Both the position numbers and the translations under genes were made by a program. The notes beneath the pieces are model-generated. The model saw only the letters and a program-made list of their open reading frames with translations. It did not search any database and had not been told where the DNA came from. Positions 34,520-44,038 of a DNA stretch of 64,000 nt are shown here, one piece after another (position 1 is the stretch's first letter; every line of letters begins with the position of its first letter). Origin of the DNA: Streptomyces smaragdinus (lineage in GTDB: Bacteria > Actinomycetota > Actinomycetes > Streptomycetales > Streptomycetaceae); assembly GCF_009604385.1 (NCBI RefSeq), contig NZ_WEGJ01000001.1:310001-374000 (forward strand). The letters are read 5' to 3'.

Positions 34520-34770
34520 CGGGGTGGAGTGCATCCGGCGGCCAGCCATTCGCGTCGCCCGTCCGGTCGACGCGACAACTACCCTGCGGACCACCTACAG
34601 CGCTCACCAAGGCCCAGCACTCCTTACGCCAGGCGCGCGGTCGAGGTTCAGGAGGGGCCCGGGACGGCCGGGCAGGTGGGCTACGAGAACCAGCTCGTCG
34701 AGGTCAAGGCAGTGGCGGCCGTACTTGGGGCCTGGACGCATCGGCCCTGCAAGAGCGGGGATGACCGGTC

Positions 34771-35202
34771 CTACGAATTCTCGGTCGCCGCCGACAGGTT
34801 GTGCCACGAGTGAGTGCAGGTGCCTTTGCAGTACGTCTCGCGGCGGCGGGTGTCGGCGACGGTGAACACGGAGACGAGGACGCGGAACGCCCTGACGTGT
34901 TCCGCGGCAGGGAGATTCGCGAACCCGTAGCGGGGCGGGTCCATGCAGATCATAACCGCGGGGTTGACCGTCGGCTTCACAGCGGCCCGCGCCACCCCGG
35001 CGCGGCCGTCCGCAGCTGTGATGTGTGCCTGCATCGCATAGCCGGCGACTTCCTGCAGTGCCTCCCGCCGCTGTTCCGGAGCGAGGCCGGAGAACCAGGC
35101 CACACCGTCGTCCAGCGAGCGGAGCCCCTGGGCGACCTCGTTGACGACCAGCTCGGTCGTGCGCCGGCGGGTGTGGCGGTTGTCGCTGGTCGGTTCGGTC
35201 AT
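34771..35202 (-). CDS. DUF5958 family protein
   Basis: A 143-residue soluble protein. The family pattern is clear: NEVAQGLRSLDDGVAWFSGL near the start, a central QAHITAADG, and the C-terminal VADTRRRETYCKGTCTHSWH with conserved Cys and His residues that may bind metal. DUF5958 genes are common in Streptomyces accessory regions and their role is unknown. It is followed by the hairpin of the convergent GyrB-like gene. Confidence 0.82.
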   Translation of the reverse strand: MTEPTSDNRHTRRRTTELVVNEVAQGLRSLDDGVAWFSGLAPEQRREALQEVAGYAMQAHITAADGRAGVARAAVKPTVNPAVMICMDPPRYGFANLPAAEHVRAFRVLVSVFTVADTRRRETYCKGTCTHSWHNLSAATENS

Positions 35203-35392
35203 CGCTTGGTGCTCCCTGTCCGGCAGGCCCGGGCTCTGTGATCTGGTGGACGGGTGTCACACGATGCCTTGGGAGACCACCGGGGACAACGTGATTCGCA
35301 CCGGGTGGCCCCGAGGGTGCCAAGGGTTTCGAAGGTCCCCGCACCGACAACTGGACAAGGAAGTCCAGCACGAGCCCCACCGAGCCGTCGGC

Positions 35393-36082
35393 TCAGCCTG
35401 TCACCGGGGCCGACGCCAGCTGATGTTCAGCCTTCTCGAGCCACGTCAGATACCAGCGCGTGAAGGTCATCGGCACGCCGTTGTCGTCGAGGAGCGGCTT
35501 CAGGTCCTCGTCGTCCACCCTGTTGTCGGACCAGATTCGCCCGCGCTCCGGGCCGCTGATGATCAGCCATTCACGGGCGGCGCAGCCCAGCGTCGAGATC
35601 ACGACCGCGCCGACGGTGCGGTCGGCAGACCACATGACGGGCTCCCAGCGCTCTTCCCATGCCTCAATGGCGTCGTCGAAGTCCTCGATCTCGTCGAAGT
35701 CCTCCTCTTCCGGGTGCTCGGACAGCAGCAGCCGGACGGCTTCGGGATCGGCACCTTCACGTGGAAACGGCTCGGCCAGCCGGGACAGATCGGCAAGCCC
35801 GGCTCCGTCGCCCTCCCACCGCCAGCGGCCCTGGACGAGTCGTACCGGGTACACCCCGTATGAGGGCCCGGCGCCTCCGGCGCCGACGTGGAGGAGGAAG
35901 TCGCGGTACTCCTCGGGCAGCAACACACCCGTCTGGCGTTCGAGGTCGGCCAGCTCTGCCTGGGTCAGCGGGTCCTCGAGGAGGAACCTGTGCCCCATCG
36001 CGCCGAAGACGCGGTCGCCGGCCGGCGCGGCGGTGAGAGCGTGCACCCGCTCCCGTACTCCCACCCATATCGAGTCATCCAT
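35393..36082 (-). CDS. SMI1/KNR4 (SUKH) family protein
   Basis: A 229-residue acidic protein. The SUKH pattern is visible: LTQAELADLERQTGVLLPEE, then YRDFLLHVGAGGAGP, with FTRWYLTWLEKAEH at the end. SUKH proteins often serve as immunity proteins against secreted nuclease toxins, or as housekeeping homologues of yeast Smi1. No toxin gene adjoins this one. Starts at ATG 36082. Confidence 0.85.
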   Translation of the reverse strand: MDDSIWVGVRERVHALTAAPAGDRVFGAMGHRFLLEDPLTQAELADLERQTGVLLPEEYRDFLLHVGAGGAGPSYGVYPVRLVQGRWRWEGDGAGLADLSRLAEPFPREGADPEAVRLLLSEHPEEEDFDEIEDFDDAIEAWEERWEPVMWSADRTVGAVVISTLGCAAREWLIISGPERGRIWSDNRVDDEDLKPLLDDNGVPMTFTRWYLTWLEKAEHQLASAPVTG

Positions 36083-36163
36083 GGGCCGAGCCTATGCGCG
36101 ACGATCGTGGCCGAGCGGGTGGGCTGCGAAGAACCGCAGGCTGGCCCTCAAAGGCACGCGCAC

Positions 36164-37066
36164 TCACATCTCTTTACGCAGCAACCGACTGACCGCATCC
36201 CCGTCCTCACGGCTGAAGGCCCCCTCCGTAACGTGCCCCAGCGCCGCCCCCAGAGCCCCCACGTTCAGATCCACGACCGACTCGACCAGATCGGCCAGCG
36301 CCGCAACCGCCCCCCGCCCCTGCCACCACCCCTCCACGCCCAAAACGATCCCGACCACCACCGCAGGCCACCACACGACCCCCACCGCCAGATAAAGCAC
36401 CCCCCACCCCACCCGCCGAGCAGCACCGGCAAAATCGCTCTGCGCGAGGACGACCGGCCCCCGCGTCTCCTCCGGCAGCAGCAGCCAAAGCCGGGGCCAG
36501 GCAGCCGCCAGGTCGAGGCCGTACGAAGACTGCACCCGCACCCCCGCCACCAGCATTTGATCCCCAATCCACGTCGGCCGGGACGGCTCCGTCAGCGCGA
36601 TCCGGTCGCAGGCCCGAGCCAGCCCCTGGACGTCCGGCACCGGCCCCTGCCGAGCCTCGGGAAACCGCAGCATCCGGGCCTTGGCCAGCAGCGCAGCCTC
36701 GTACCGGTCCATCGCCGCAGCCCACCGCCGGCGCCGGCGCCGGGTCAGCACGTCGCCGAGCCGGCCGCCGTCATGCGTCCACACCGCGACGACCACCCGC
36801 TCCAGATGCTGCGCGACGGCCGCCGCGATCACCGCGGCCAGCACCACCCCCACCGCGACAAGCAGCGCGGATCCGTTGTCCCGGGCCGCAGGTCCCGTGG
36901 CGAACCGGTTCAGCTCACGCCCGAGCAGAGGCAGGTCCGCCCAGTGCCCGTGGCCGAGGCGTACCGCCGCGATCGTCACGGCCACGAACACCACGCCCGG
37001 CAGGACGAGCCCGGCCAGCCAGCGTTCCGCCAGCTTGCCGCCCAGCGAGGTGATCAGGGCGTTCAT
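36164..37066 (-). CDS. Multi-pass membrane protein, partner of the CHAT locus
   Basis: A 300-residue protein with hydrophobic segments near residues 17-37, 65-95 and 215-250. A cytoplasmic basic stretch (LTRRRRRRWAAAM) and a soluble central part lie between them. I do not recognise the family. ATG 37066 overlaps the stop of the upstream small gene (ATGA), which implies translational coupling. Both genes are divergent from a TPR-CHAT protease gene. I infer that this membrane protein may be a target or effector of that protease. Confidence 0.75.
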   Translation of the reverse strand: MNALITSLGGKLAERWLAGLVLPGVVFVAVTIAAVRLGHGHWADLPLLGRELNRFATGPAARDNGSALLVAVGVVLAAVIAAAVAQHLERVVVAVWTHDGGRLGDVLTRRRRRRWAAAMDRYEAALLAKARMLRFPEARQGPVPDVQGLARACDRIALTEPSRPTWIGDQMLVAGVRVQSSYGLDLAAAWPRLWLLLPEETRGPVVLAQSDFAGAARRVGWGVLYLAVGVVWWPAVVVGIVLGVEGWWQGRGAVAALADLVESVVDLNVGALGAALGHVTEGAFSREDGDAVSRLLRKEM

Positions 37067-37464
37067 CGGTCCATCCGGAACGTGGGCAGCGGGCAGTCCC
37101 ACACCGCGCAGGACGGCGACGTGCCGGGGCGCGGTATCTCCACCCGGTCGCACAGGCCCCCGGGGCAGACGTGGACCACTTCGGGGCGACGTCCCTGGAT
37201 GCCGGGCAGCGGGAGGTAGCGCGGGCCGCGCAGGACCGTGTCGCTGCTGACCAGGCCCGCGGCGCGCATCAGTTCGCTCACCTCGGAGAGCACGGTGTCC
37301 ACGTCCTCGTCGGGCAGGGCCCCCTCCCGCAGTCGCGCCAGCAGCTGTGCGGGGTCCGGTCCGAGCAGGTCGGCGACCTCGGCGATGTCCTCGCAGATCC
37401 GTGACAGGCGCGCCGCGCGGTCGCTGTCGAGTCGTCTGTCCGGTGCCGGGCTCGGCTGGCTCAT
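37063..37464 (-). CDS. Small protein with Cys-rich C-terminus
   Basis: A 133-residue protein with a helical N-terminal half (RICEDIAEVADLLGPDPAQLL) and a C-terminal segment with CPGGLCDR and CAVWDC. Four cysteines here could form a zinc site. ATG 37464 is taken as the start, with GGGAG upstream at a rather long spacing; the open frame to 37521 is an alternative. It is coupled to the membrane-protein gene (ATGA) and faces the CHAT gene across 70 bp. Similar small proteins accompany CHAT proteins in actinobacteria as far as I recall, but I cannot name a family. Confidence 0.7.
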   Translation of the reverse strand: MSQPSPAPDRRLDSDRAARLSRICEDIAEVADLLGPDPAQLLARLREGALPDEDVDTVLSEVSELMRAAGLVSSDTVLRGPRYLPLPGIQGRRPEVVHVCPGGLCDRVEIPRPGTSPSCAVWDCPLPTFRMDR

Positions 37465-37534
37465 GCGGCGATCATCTCCCGGCGGTGGGGGCGTAACTGG
37501 CAGTCTGACAAGAGTAGTCACGGGAGGTGCACCG

Positions 37535-40327
37535 GTGAATCAAAGCTCGGCTGTCGCCCACTGGCGCCGCGTCGTGGCCGGCTGTCCGCCCGGCTCCGGG
37601 GAGCTGGCCGCGGCTCAGGCGGATCTGGGTGCGGCGCTGCTACGGCGTTACCAGGCGGGCCAGGCCCAGGAGGATCTCGTCGAGTCCGTCACCGTGCTGC
37701 ACACCGCGATCCGCGCCATGGCCGGCTCCCCGCTGGCCCGGGACCTGAACACACCGGAAGGCGTCGACGCCGTGATCGCCTTCGCCGACGCGCTGATGGC
37801 CAGGGCCCAGGTGCGCGGTGGTCCGGAGGATCTCGACGTCGCCGAGCGCTTCCTCCAGTTCGCGGAGGACGTGTCCACGGACCACGAGAACAACGCGGTG
37901 CTGATGCTCAAGACCTGTCAGGTCTACCAGGCGAGGCACGAGTTCGACGGTTCGGTGGACACGCTCTACCGGGGCATCGCCCACGCGCGGATGGCCGCGC
38001 GCTGGGTCAGCGACCGGCACCGGCCCGCTCTGCACGGTGTCCATGCGCAGGCCCTGCTCAAGGCGTACCGGCTGACTGGTGTCGAGGAGTACGTCGACGA
38101 GGCGATGGAGCTCCTGGAGGCGGTGACGACCACCGGTCCCAACCAGGACCAGAACGTCATCATGATGGCGCAGTGCCTCCTCGCCCGGGCGGGCAGGACC
38201 GCCCACACCGCCGACGCCGAGCGGGCCGTCGCGCTGCTGCGCGGGCACGTACCGCAGTCCGACGCGATACGTTTCATGGCCGGGCAGGCCATCGTCACCC
38301 TGTTCGACCGCACCGGGCGGTCCGAACTGCTGGCGCAGGCCTGGGAGTCCTTCCACTCGGTCCTGGTCTCCCTCCCGGAGCAGCATCCCCACCATCGGGC
38401 GGCCCTCGGCAACCTCTCGACGGTCGCCCTGAGCGCCCATCGCCTGACCGGCGACCTCGCCCCCCTCGAGACCGCGATCGGCCTCCAGCGCCGGGCCCTC
38501 GCGCTGTCCGTACGGGGCGAGGCCAATCACGCCCGGCTCATGGACGGCCTGGGCTACAGCCTCCGCAAGCTCTACGACGCCACGCAGGAGCCCGCCCCCC
38601 TGGAGGAGGCCATCGCCCTCTTCCGCCGGGCCGACGGCGCCCTCGCCGAACGCGATCCCCAACGCGTCGCCACCGGACTGTCGCTCACCCAGGCGCTGCG
38701 CGCGCTGTACCTGCGTACCGGCGACCGGGCCTGCCTCACCGAGGCCGCGGAGCGGGCCCTGACCGCCGGCCGCGTCGAGTCCGGCGCCGTACCGACGCGG
38801 ATCGAGGCGTACGAGAAGGCCGCCCACGCACTCGCCTCCCTCGGCCGCCGGCCCGCCGCGACCGACGCCTTCGCCGAAGGCATCGCGCTGCTCCCGCGTA
38901 TCGCCTCCCGGGGCCGCACCCGCCACGACCAGTACGCCGGCCTCGGCACCTCACCGGCACTGTCGGCGGCCGCCGCCTCCTGCGCGGTGAGCGCCGGTCA
39001 GCCCGAGCGCGCCCTGGAGCTGCTGGAGCGCGCCCGCGGCGTGCTGCTGAACCAGCGGCTCACGCCCGGCGGTGAGCTGGCCGCGCTGCGCCGTGCCGAC
39101 GAGGGGCTGGCGCTCGAGTTCCAGCGGATGCGCAGGGACTTCGAGGCCCCGGCGCCCGACGTGCCCAGGCCCACGACCTTCGGCCGGGACCGGGAGACGG
39201 AGTGGGACACGCTGCTCGACACGATCCGAGCGCTGCCCGGCCTCGGAGACTTCCTGCGCCCGCCCGACGCGCGCCGGCTACTCGACCAGGTGACCGAGAC
39301 GGTGGTGATCCCGGTCCTGAGCGAGCTGCGCTGCGACGCGCTCATCCTGCGCGACCAGCGCGCGGAGGTGCTGGAGCTCGACGGTCTGACGCAGGACGAC
39401 GCGGCGGAGCAGCTGCGGCTGCTGCAGGAGGCGACCGCCGCGGCGCACGACCCGAACGTGAACGCGCGCGCCCGTATGCGGGCCCAGTCGTACTTGACCG
39501 AGGTGCTCGGCTGGCTGTGGCGCACGCTGGTGGGCCCGGTCCTGGACCGCCTCGGGGCCCACGGCGGCGACGGCCCGCTGCCGCGGGTGTGGTGGTGCCC
39601 GGTCGGCCCGACGGCCTTCTTCCCGCTGCACGCCGCCCAGGCCGGCCCCGGGGAGTCGGCGCTGGACCGGGTGGTCTCCTCGTACACGCCGACCGTGACC
39701 GCACTCGCCCGCCTCCGCGGTGAACCGCGGGCGGTCGGGGCCGACTCGCGCTCGTGTGTCGTGGCGATGCGTCGTACGGCGGACGGGTCGGGGGCGCTGC
39801 CCGCCGCCGAGCGGGAGGCGGCGGTGGCGGCGGGGGCGCTGCCCGGGGCGTGGGTCGGGATGGACGAGGCGGCCACGCGGCAGGAGGTGCTGGAGCGGCT
39901 GGCGGGGTCGGTGTACGCGCACTTCGCGTGCCATGCGGTGGCCGATCCGCAGGATCCGGCGCGGGGGCGGCTGCTGGTGTACGACCATCAGCGGGCGCCG
40001 CTGACGGTCGCCGACGTGACGGAGCTCGACCTGGACGCGGAGCTGGTCTTCCTGTCGGCCTGCGCGACGTCCCTGGCGCCGGCCGCTCTGGCCGACGAAT
40101 CGCTGCACCTCACGGGCGCCTTCCAGCTCGCCGGGTTCCGGAACGTCGTCGGCACCCTGTGGGAGATCGACGACGCGGCCTCACTCGAGCTGACGACCGC
40201 CTTCTACGGCTCGGGCCTTTCGGCGGACGCGCCGGCCCGTGCGCTCCATGCGGCTGTACGGGGGCTCCGGGACCGTTATCCCCGTACGCCGTCGCTGTGG
40301 GCCGCGTACATCCACAGCGGTGGTTGA
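37535..40327 (+). CDS. TPR-CHAT caspase-like protease
   Basis: A 930-residue protein. The first two thirds are TPR-like helical repeats (YRGIAHARMAARWVSDRHRP; HRLTGDLAPLETAIGLQRRA). The C-terminus is a CHAT domain with catalytic His800 in AHFACHAVADPQDP and Cys843 in VFLSACATS, followed by GFRNVVGTLWEIDD. CHAT proteases cleave partner proteins; some act in anti-phage defence or programmed cell death. GTG 37535, just after GGGAGG, is preferred to the open frame from 37238. The divergent membrane and Cys-rich genes suggest a three-component module. Catalytic residues are intact, so activity is likely. Confidence 0.9.
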   Translation: MNQSSAVAHWRRVVAGCPPGSGELAAAQADLGAALLRRYQAGQAQEDLVESVTVLHTAIRAMAGSPLARDLNTPEGVDAVIAFADALMARAQVRGGPEDLDVAERFLQFAEDVSTDHENNAVLMLKTCQVYQARHEFDGSVDTLYRGIAHARMAARWVSDRHRPALHGVHAQALLKAYRLTGVEEYVDEAMELLEAVTTTGPNQDQNVIMMAQCLLARAGRTAHTADAERAVALLRGHVPQSDAIRFMAGQAIVTLFDRTGRSELLAQAWESFHSVLVSLPEQHPHHRAALGNLSTVALSAHRLTGDLAPLETAIGLQRRALALSVRGEANHARLMDGLGYSLRKLYDATQEPAPLEEAIALFRRADGALAERDPQRVATGLSLTQALRALYLRTGDRACLTEAAERALTAGRVESGAVPTRIEAYEKAAHALASLGRRPAATDAFAEGIALLPRIASRGRTRHDQYAGLGTSPALSAAAASCAVSAGQPERALELLERARGVLLNQRLTPGGELAALRRADEGLALEFQRMRRDFEAPAPDVPRPTTFGRDRETEWDTLLDTIRALPGLGDFLRPPDARRLLDQVTETVVIPVLSELRCDALILRDQRAEVLELDGLTQDDAAEQLRLLQEATAAAHDPNVNARARMRAQSYLTEVLGWLWRTLVGPVLDRLGAHGGDGPLPRVWWCPVGPTAFFPLHAAQAGPGESALDRVVSSYTPTVTALARLRGEPRAVGADSRSCVVAMRRTADGSGALPAAEREAAVAAGALPGAWVGMDEAATRQEVLERLAGSVYAHFACHAVADPQDPARGRLLVYDHQRAPLTVADVTELDLDAELVFLSACATSLAPAALADESLHLTGAFQLAGFRNVVGTLWEIDDAASLELTTAFYGSGLSADAPARALHAAVRGLRDRYPRTPSLWAAYIHSGG

Positions 40328-40389
40328 CGGTCAGCGGAGCTTTCGGACCACTTTGCGGGCGCGCTCGGTGCGGGGGTGGTTCGGTCCGT

Positions 40390-40680
40390 GTGTCCGCTCG
40401 CAACGAAGCCGAACGCGCCATGCGGTCCGTCATCAACGAGATGACCAGGACCCTGAGCCCCACCAGCCCCCTGGTCATCCTGCTCGGCTCCGGCCGCGCC
40501 GCGGAGGCGCTGCACGACGCGCAGGCGCTGGTGAAAGACGCCGCACGCGTCCTCGCCGCCACCGACGACATACACCTGCACGCCCGCCACTCCCTGGCCA
40601 GAGCACTGGCCGGAGTCCACAGACGCCCCGAAGCCGTCCAACTGCTCGCCGTAAACCCCGATGCACTGCGAATGAATCCC
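40390..40680 (+). pseudogene. TPR-like remnant or small gene
   Basis: From GTG 40390 the frame reads RNEAERAMRSVINEMTRTL, then AAEALHDAQALVKDAARVL and HARHSLARALAGVHRRPEAV. These are typical TPR helices like those of streptomycete STAND or XRE proteins. Similarity stops near 40650, and the frame continues as unlikely sequence into the ParB-like region. No ribosome site is clear. It is probably a displaced fragment. Confidence 0.4.
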
Positions 40681-40733
40681 GGTAGCGGGTTCCCACCGCC
40701 TGAACCATCCGCCCACTGCCCGCGCCCCTTGCC

Positions 40734-41431
40734 GTGTCGGCGGTCCCACCGTCCGTCAGTACGAAAACCTACTCGCCGAGTCCCGACCGAGGGCGTCGAG
40801 CCGCCCGTACGGTCAAGCGCTCGCAGCTGGCGCACAACCCGTTCAACGTCCGCGAGACGCTCACCGAGCTCGAGGAGACGGCGGCGTCCCTGCTGGAGAA
40901 GGGCCAGCTGCAGCCGCTGGCGGTCGTGTCCCGCCAGGCGTTCCTCAAGGCGCATCCGGGTCAGGAGGAGGCCCTCGGCCCGGCGTTGCACGTCGTCATC
41001 GACGGCAACCGCCGGCTGGCGGCGGCGCTGGCGGATCTCCCGGAGATGCATATCTTCGTCAACGACTAGCTGTCGTCCATGGCCGCGGACATCCTGGAGT
41101 CCGCGATGATCGCCAACGTCCACCGGGTGGACGTGGCCCCGCTGGAACAGGCGACGGCGCTCCGCGAGCTGGTCCGGGTCCACGTCTCGCAGGGGAAGGT
41201 GGCCAAGCGCCTCGGGAAGACCCCGGCGTGGGTCTCGCAGCGCCTGGCGCTGCTGGAGCTGACGCCGGAGCTGCAGGAGCAGGTGGAGACGGGCACGCTG
41301 AAGGTGGAGCCGGCCGCCGCATCGGGCGCATGCCGAATGCCGAAGGAGCAGCAGGCGGCGGAGGCGGAGGAGTATCCGGAGCAGTACGGGACGCTGATGC
41401 GGGAGCTGAGCGCGCAGGAGCGGCTGCTTGA
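40734..41431 (+). pseudogene. ParB-like DNA-binding protein interrupted by a stop codon
   Basis: The first part (NPFNVRETLTELEETAASL, GQLQPLAVV, VIDGNRRLAAAL) is the ParB/Srx N-terminal domain. TAG 41067-41069 interrupts the frame, and the same frame resumes with ILESAMIANVHRVDV, PLEQATALRELVRVHVSQGK and KRLGKTPAWVSQRLALLELT, the ParB helix-turn-helix. Near 41310-41345 a pair of compensating shifts disturbs the expected RRIGRMPKEQQ. ParB proteins partition plasmids or act as transcription factors. With the coupling-protein relic, it points to a former plasmid or conjugative element. Where it ended is uncertain. Confidence 0.7.
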
Positions 41432-41441
41432 CCTCAACGTT

Positions 41442-41484
41442 CTGTGGGCTCCTGCCGCGTCCGTCGCGCGGCAGGAGCCCACAG
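41442..41484. terminator. Strong bidirectional hairpin
   Basis: CTGTGGGCTCCTGCCGCG pairs perfectly (18 bp) with its complement at 41467-41484 across a seven-base loop. It separates the ParB-like gene from the convergent DUF4240 gene and probably ends both transcripts. Confidence 0.85.
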
Positions 41485-41559
41485 TGCGTGCCGGGTCAGG
41501 CGTGGCTGCGAATGCAGGCCGCCCCGTGCGGCTGCACAGGAGGCCCGTCAGTCCCACGT

Positions 41560-42564
41560 TCAGGGTTCGTACCTGAAGACCTCACGCTCTCGATACTCCT
41601 CCGGTGACATGGCCTGACCGGCCTTCGGGCAGCTCGCGGGATGTACGCGCAGTTCCCGGTAGGAGCCGGGAACGATCCAGCCCTCCAGCCATCCCCTGAT
41701 CCAGTCGGCAAAGGCCAGGGTGGTCGGGGTGAACGCGCAGCAGTCGTGGGGGTCCCAGTCCCAGATGCGGCCCTGCGGTGTGCCGAAGTCGAGGACGGTC
41801 CACATGTTGCAGCCCCGGTCCATGAGCGGCACCGCTCCCTTCGGCACCGGCTCGTGGTCCGGGTCGTCCGAGAGCGTCTGGAAGGCTTCGTAGGCCACGG
41901 TGAGGTCCTCGACGTCGCTGAACCATCTGTCGTCGACGGAGGTGAGTGAGACGCATTCCCATATGCCGAAGCCGCCGTTGGCCACCTCCAGATAGAGGCG
42001 TCGCAGGAGAGTGGGCATGGGATGTCCGACGCGGCGCTCGAAGGCTGCGACATCGGCCTCGGATGCCGGCGGCGGCAGGTCCCGGCCGGCAACCCGCTCG
42101 CGCACCGCGGCAATGATGTCGTCGTCGGACGCCTCCGGGGGCAGGTCCCCCGCCTCGCAGTAGTAATACTCGTAGCTGTAGCGGTGCCCACGCCGCCATT
42201 CGTGGCCGGTGAACTGCTGGTAGGCGCGATCGGGCACCAGCAGCAGGTGCCCGGACATACGCTCCTTGAAGTCGGCCAATCGTGCGGGATCCTCAATGAC
42301 CCGTTCGTACTCCACGCGGCCGGCGGCCACCACTGCCGCACGCTGGAAGAGGAAATCGCCGCCGTCGAGATCGTGACGCAGCGGGGCACGACCCAGGTTC
42401 GCCATCACCTCGGACAGTTGCTCGGCGAAGGCGACGATGTCCTCCACCGGCCCCTGCGAGAGGTGGCTGATCAGCTTCCGCGCAAGACGGGCACCGTAGT
42501 CGTCTCCCGCAGGCCCGCAGGTGTCGATGAGATCCCAGAAGGCGACTGTGTCCATGCCAGACAT
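41560..42564 (-). CDS. DUF4240-SMI1/KNR4 fusion protein
   Basis: A 334-residue protein with two parts. The N-terminal DUF4240 shows MDTVAFWDLIDTCGP, ARKLISHLSQGPVEDIVAF and FLFQRAAVVAAGRVEYERV. The C-terminal SMI1/KNR4-like part shows EADVAAFERRVGHPMPTLLR, RLYLEVANGGFGIWE and PTTLAFADWIRGWLEGW. DUF4240 occurs with predicted immunity proteins in toxin loci. No toxin adjoins this gene. The start ATG 42564 is preferred because an AGG element lies six bases upstream; ATG 42555 is an alternative. Confidence 0.8.
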   Translation of the reverse strand: MSGMDTVAFWDLIDTCGPAGDDYGARLARKLISHLSQGPVEDIVAFAEQLSEVMANLGRAPLRHDLDGGDFLFQRAAVVAAGRVEYERVIEDPARLADFKERMSGHLLLVPDRAYQQFTGHEWRRGHRYSYEYYYCEAGDLPPEASDDDIIAAVRERVAGRDLPPPASEADVAAFERRVGHPMPTLLRRLYLEVANGGFGIWECVSLTSVDDRWFSDVEDLTVAYEAFQTLSDDPDHEPVPKGAVPLMDRGCNMWTVLDFGTPQGRIWDWDPHDCCAFTPTTLAFADWIRGWLEGWIVPGSYRELRVHPASCPKAGQAMSPEEYREREVFRYEP

Positions 42565-42738
42565 CATGACCTGCCGGTCTGACATCACGGCCGTGCAGAT
42601 GAGCCCCCGTGGACCAAGACCGGGTTCGGCTGCGGCACAAAAGAATCTTGAGGCTTGCGCGATGAGTTCCGAAAGGGACGCCAGTACGTACTCACGGGTC
42701 CCATCGGTCCCGACCACGTGCAATCACTGGAGAGAACA

Positions 42739-43146
42739 ATGTCCGACAACCGCGCGAACGACACGGCCGCGATCACCGCCGTCCTCGAGAACCTCTACAA
42801 GGCCTGGGAGGCGGGCGACGCCGACGCCTTCGTCGCCGACTACACGCAGGACGCCACCGCGATCATGCCCGGCTCCTACCGTGCCTCCCGCGAGGAGGTC
42901 CACCAGGGCATGGCAGCGGGATTCGCCTCCTTCCTGAAGGACACCACGACGACCAACCGTCAGCTGAGCATCCGGTTCCTGGGCAGCGACGCCGCCATCG
43001 TCGTGAGCGAGGCCGGCATCCTCTTCCCCGGCGAGTCCGAGGTGCCCGCCGACCGGCTCGTGTACGCGACCTGGGTGCTGGAGAAGCGCGACGAGGCCTG
43101 GCTGATCGCCGCCTACCACAACAGCCCCACCCAGTCCGCCGGCTGA
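42739..43146 (+). CDS. SnoaL-like / SgcJ-EcaC family protein
   Basis: A 135-residue protein of the NTF2-like fold. LENLYKAWEAGDADAFVADY and TQDATAIMPGSYRASREEV are typical of the SgcJ/EcaC group, and VYATWVLEKRDEAWLIAAYH closes the fold. Members include polyketide-associated oxidoreductases and many small proteins of unknown role. ATG 42739 has GGAGAGA just upstream. It stands alone and has a hairpin behind it. Confidence 0.85.
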   Translation: MSDNRANDTAAITAVLENLYKAWEAGDADAFVADYTQDATAIMPGSYRASREEVHQGMAAGFASFLKDTTTTNRQLSIRFLGSDAAIVVSEAGILFPGESEVPADRLVYATWVLEKRDEAWLIAAYHNSPTQSAG

Positions 43147-43164
43147 ACGAAGGCCTGACCAGCC

Positions 43165-43195
43165 CGGGTCCGCCCGCATCTGCCAGGCGGACCCG
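43165..43195 (+). terminator. Hairpin after the SnoaL-like gene
   Basis: CGGGTCCGCC pairs with GGCGGACCCG over an 11-base loop, 18 bp after the stop. The remaining gap to 43450 shows no gene. Confidence 0.65.
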
Positions 43196-43450
43196 CCCCG
43201 ACCCCAAGGCTCCGCCCACGAGCAGAGCACGCTCTCGGTCTGGTTGCTCACCCTGGTCTTCGACACGCCAGAACCCTGACGACTAGCGTGATCGGCCGGA
43301 CATCCCGTAGCCGAGCGGTCCGTAGGCCACGCGACTGGGCGCACGGCCGATGAGATTGTCGGTTTCCCGGAGTCTCCCCTTGTGACAAGCCCACCCCAGC
43401 GGATCACGACGCCGGAGCCCGGGTGCCACTGAGGAGAGAGGGAGGCCCAG

Positions 43451-44038
43451 ATGAACGGTCCGATTCGGCTGTACATGTCGATGTCGCTCGACGGCTACAT
43501 CGCCGGCCCGGACGACCGCCCGGGCCAGGAGCTCGGACGCGACGGCGGCCGGCTCTTCAACTGGCTCGACGACCGGGAGTCCGACGGTCCCAGCGGTCAG
43601 GTCTACCGCGAGGCGCTGGCGACCGGTGCGGTGATCTCTGGCCGCCGGACCTTCGAGCTCGCCGGGCGCTGGCAGGGCGACCACCACGACGGCGTACCGA
43701 TCCTCGTGCTCACCCACCGGGCGGACGACGGCGACGAGCCACCCGGACACGCACGCTTCGTCACCGACGTCGAGGACTGTGCCCGCCGGGCCCGCGCAGC
43801 CGCGGGCGACCGGCCTGTCATGGTCCACGGGGCCGGAGCGGCCCAAGCCCTTCTCCGCGCCGGGCAGATGGACGAGATGGAGATCCACCTGATCCCGGTC
43901 CTCCTCGGGGACGGCCGACGGCTGTTCGACCACTTGGGCGGCGAGCACATCGAGCTCGACCTCGTGCGGCGGCTCGAGGACCGGGACGTCACGCATCTGC
44001 GCTACCGCGTGCGCCGGTCCGGGGAGGCGGCCGAGTGA
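43451..44038 (+). CDS. RibD C-terminal/dihydrofolate reductase-fold protein
   Basis: A 195-residue protein. RLYMSMSLDGYIAGPDD is the typical N-terminus of YyaP/YwjB-type proteins of the dihydrofolate reductase superfamily. AVISGRRTFELAGRW and MVHGAGAAQALLRAGQMDEM carry the NADPH-binding pattern, and HLIPVLLGDGRRLF is the last hallmark. Such proteins are reductases of unknown substrate and do not replace FolA. Its stop overlaps the GTG of a VOC gene (GTGA), so the two are translationally coupled. Confidence 0.9.
   Translation: MNGPIRLYMSMSLDGYIAGPDDRPGQELGRDGGRLFNWLDDRESDGPSGQVYREALATGAVISGRRTFELAGRWQGDHHDGVPILVLTHRADDGDEPPGHARFVTDVEDCARRARAAAGDRPVMVHGAGAAQALLRAGQMDEMEIHLIPVLLGDGRRLFDHLGGEHIELDLVRRLEDRDVTHLRYRVRRSGEAAE

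Noticed and set aside
37640..38926. 428-codon minus-strand open frame
   Set aside because: Antisense to the TPR-CHAT gene with shadow-like composition.
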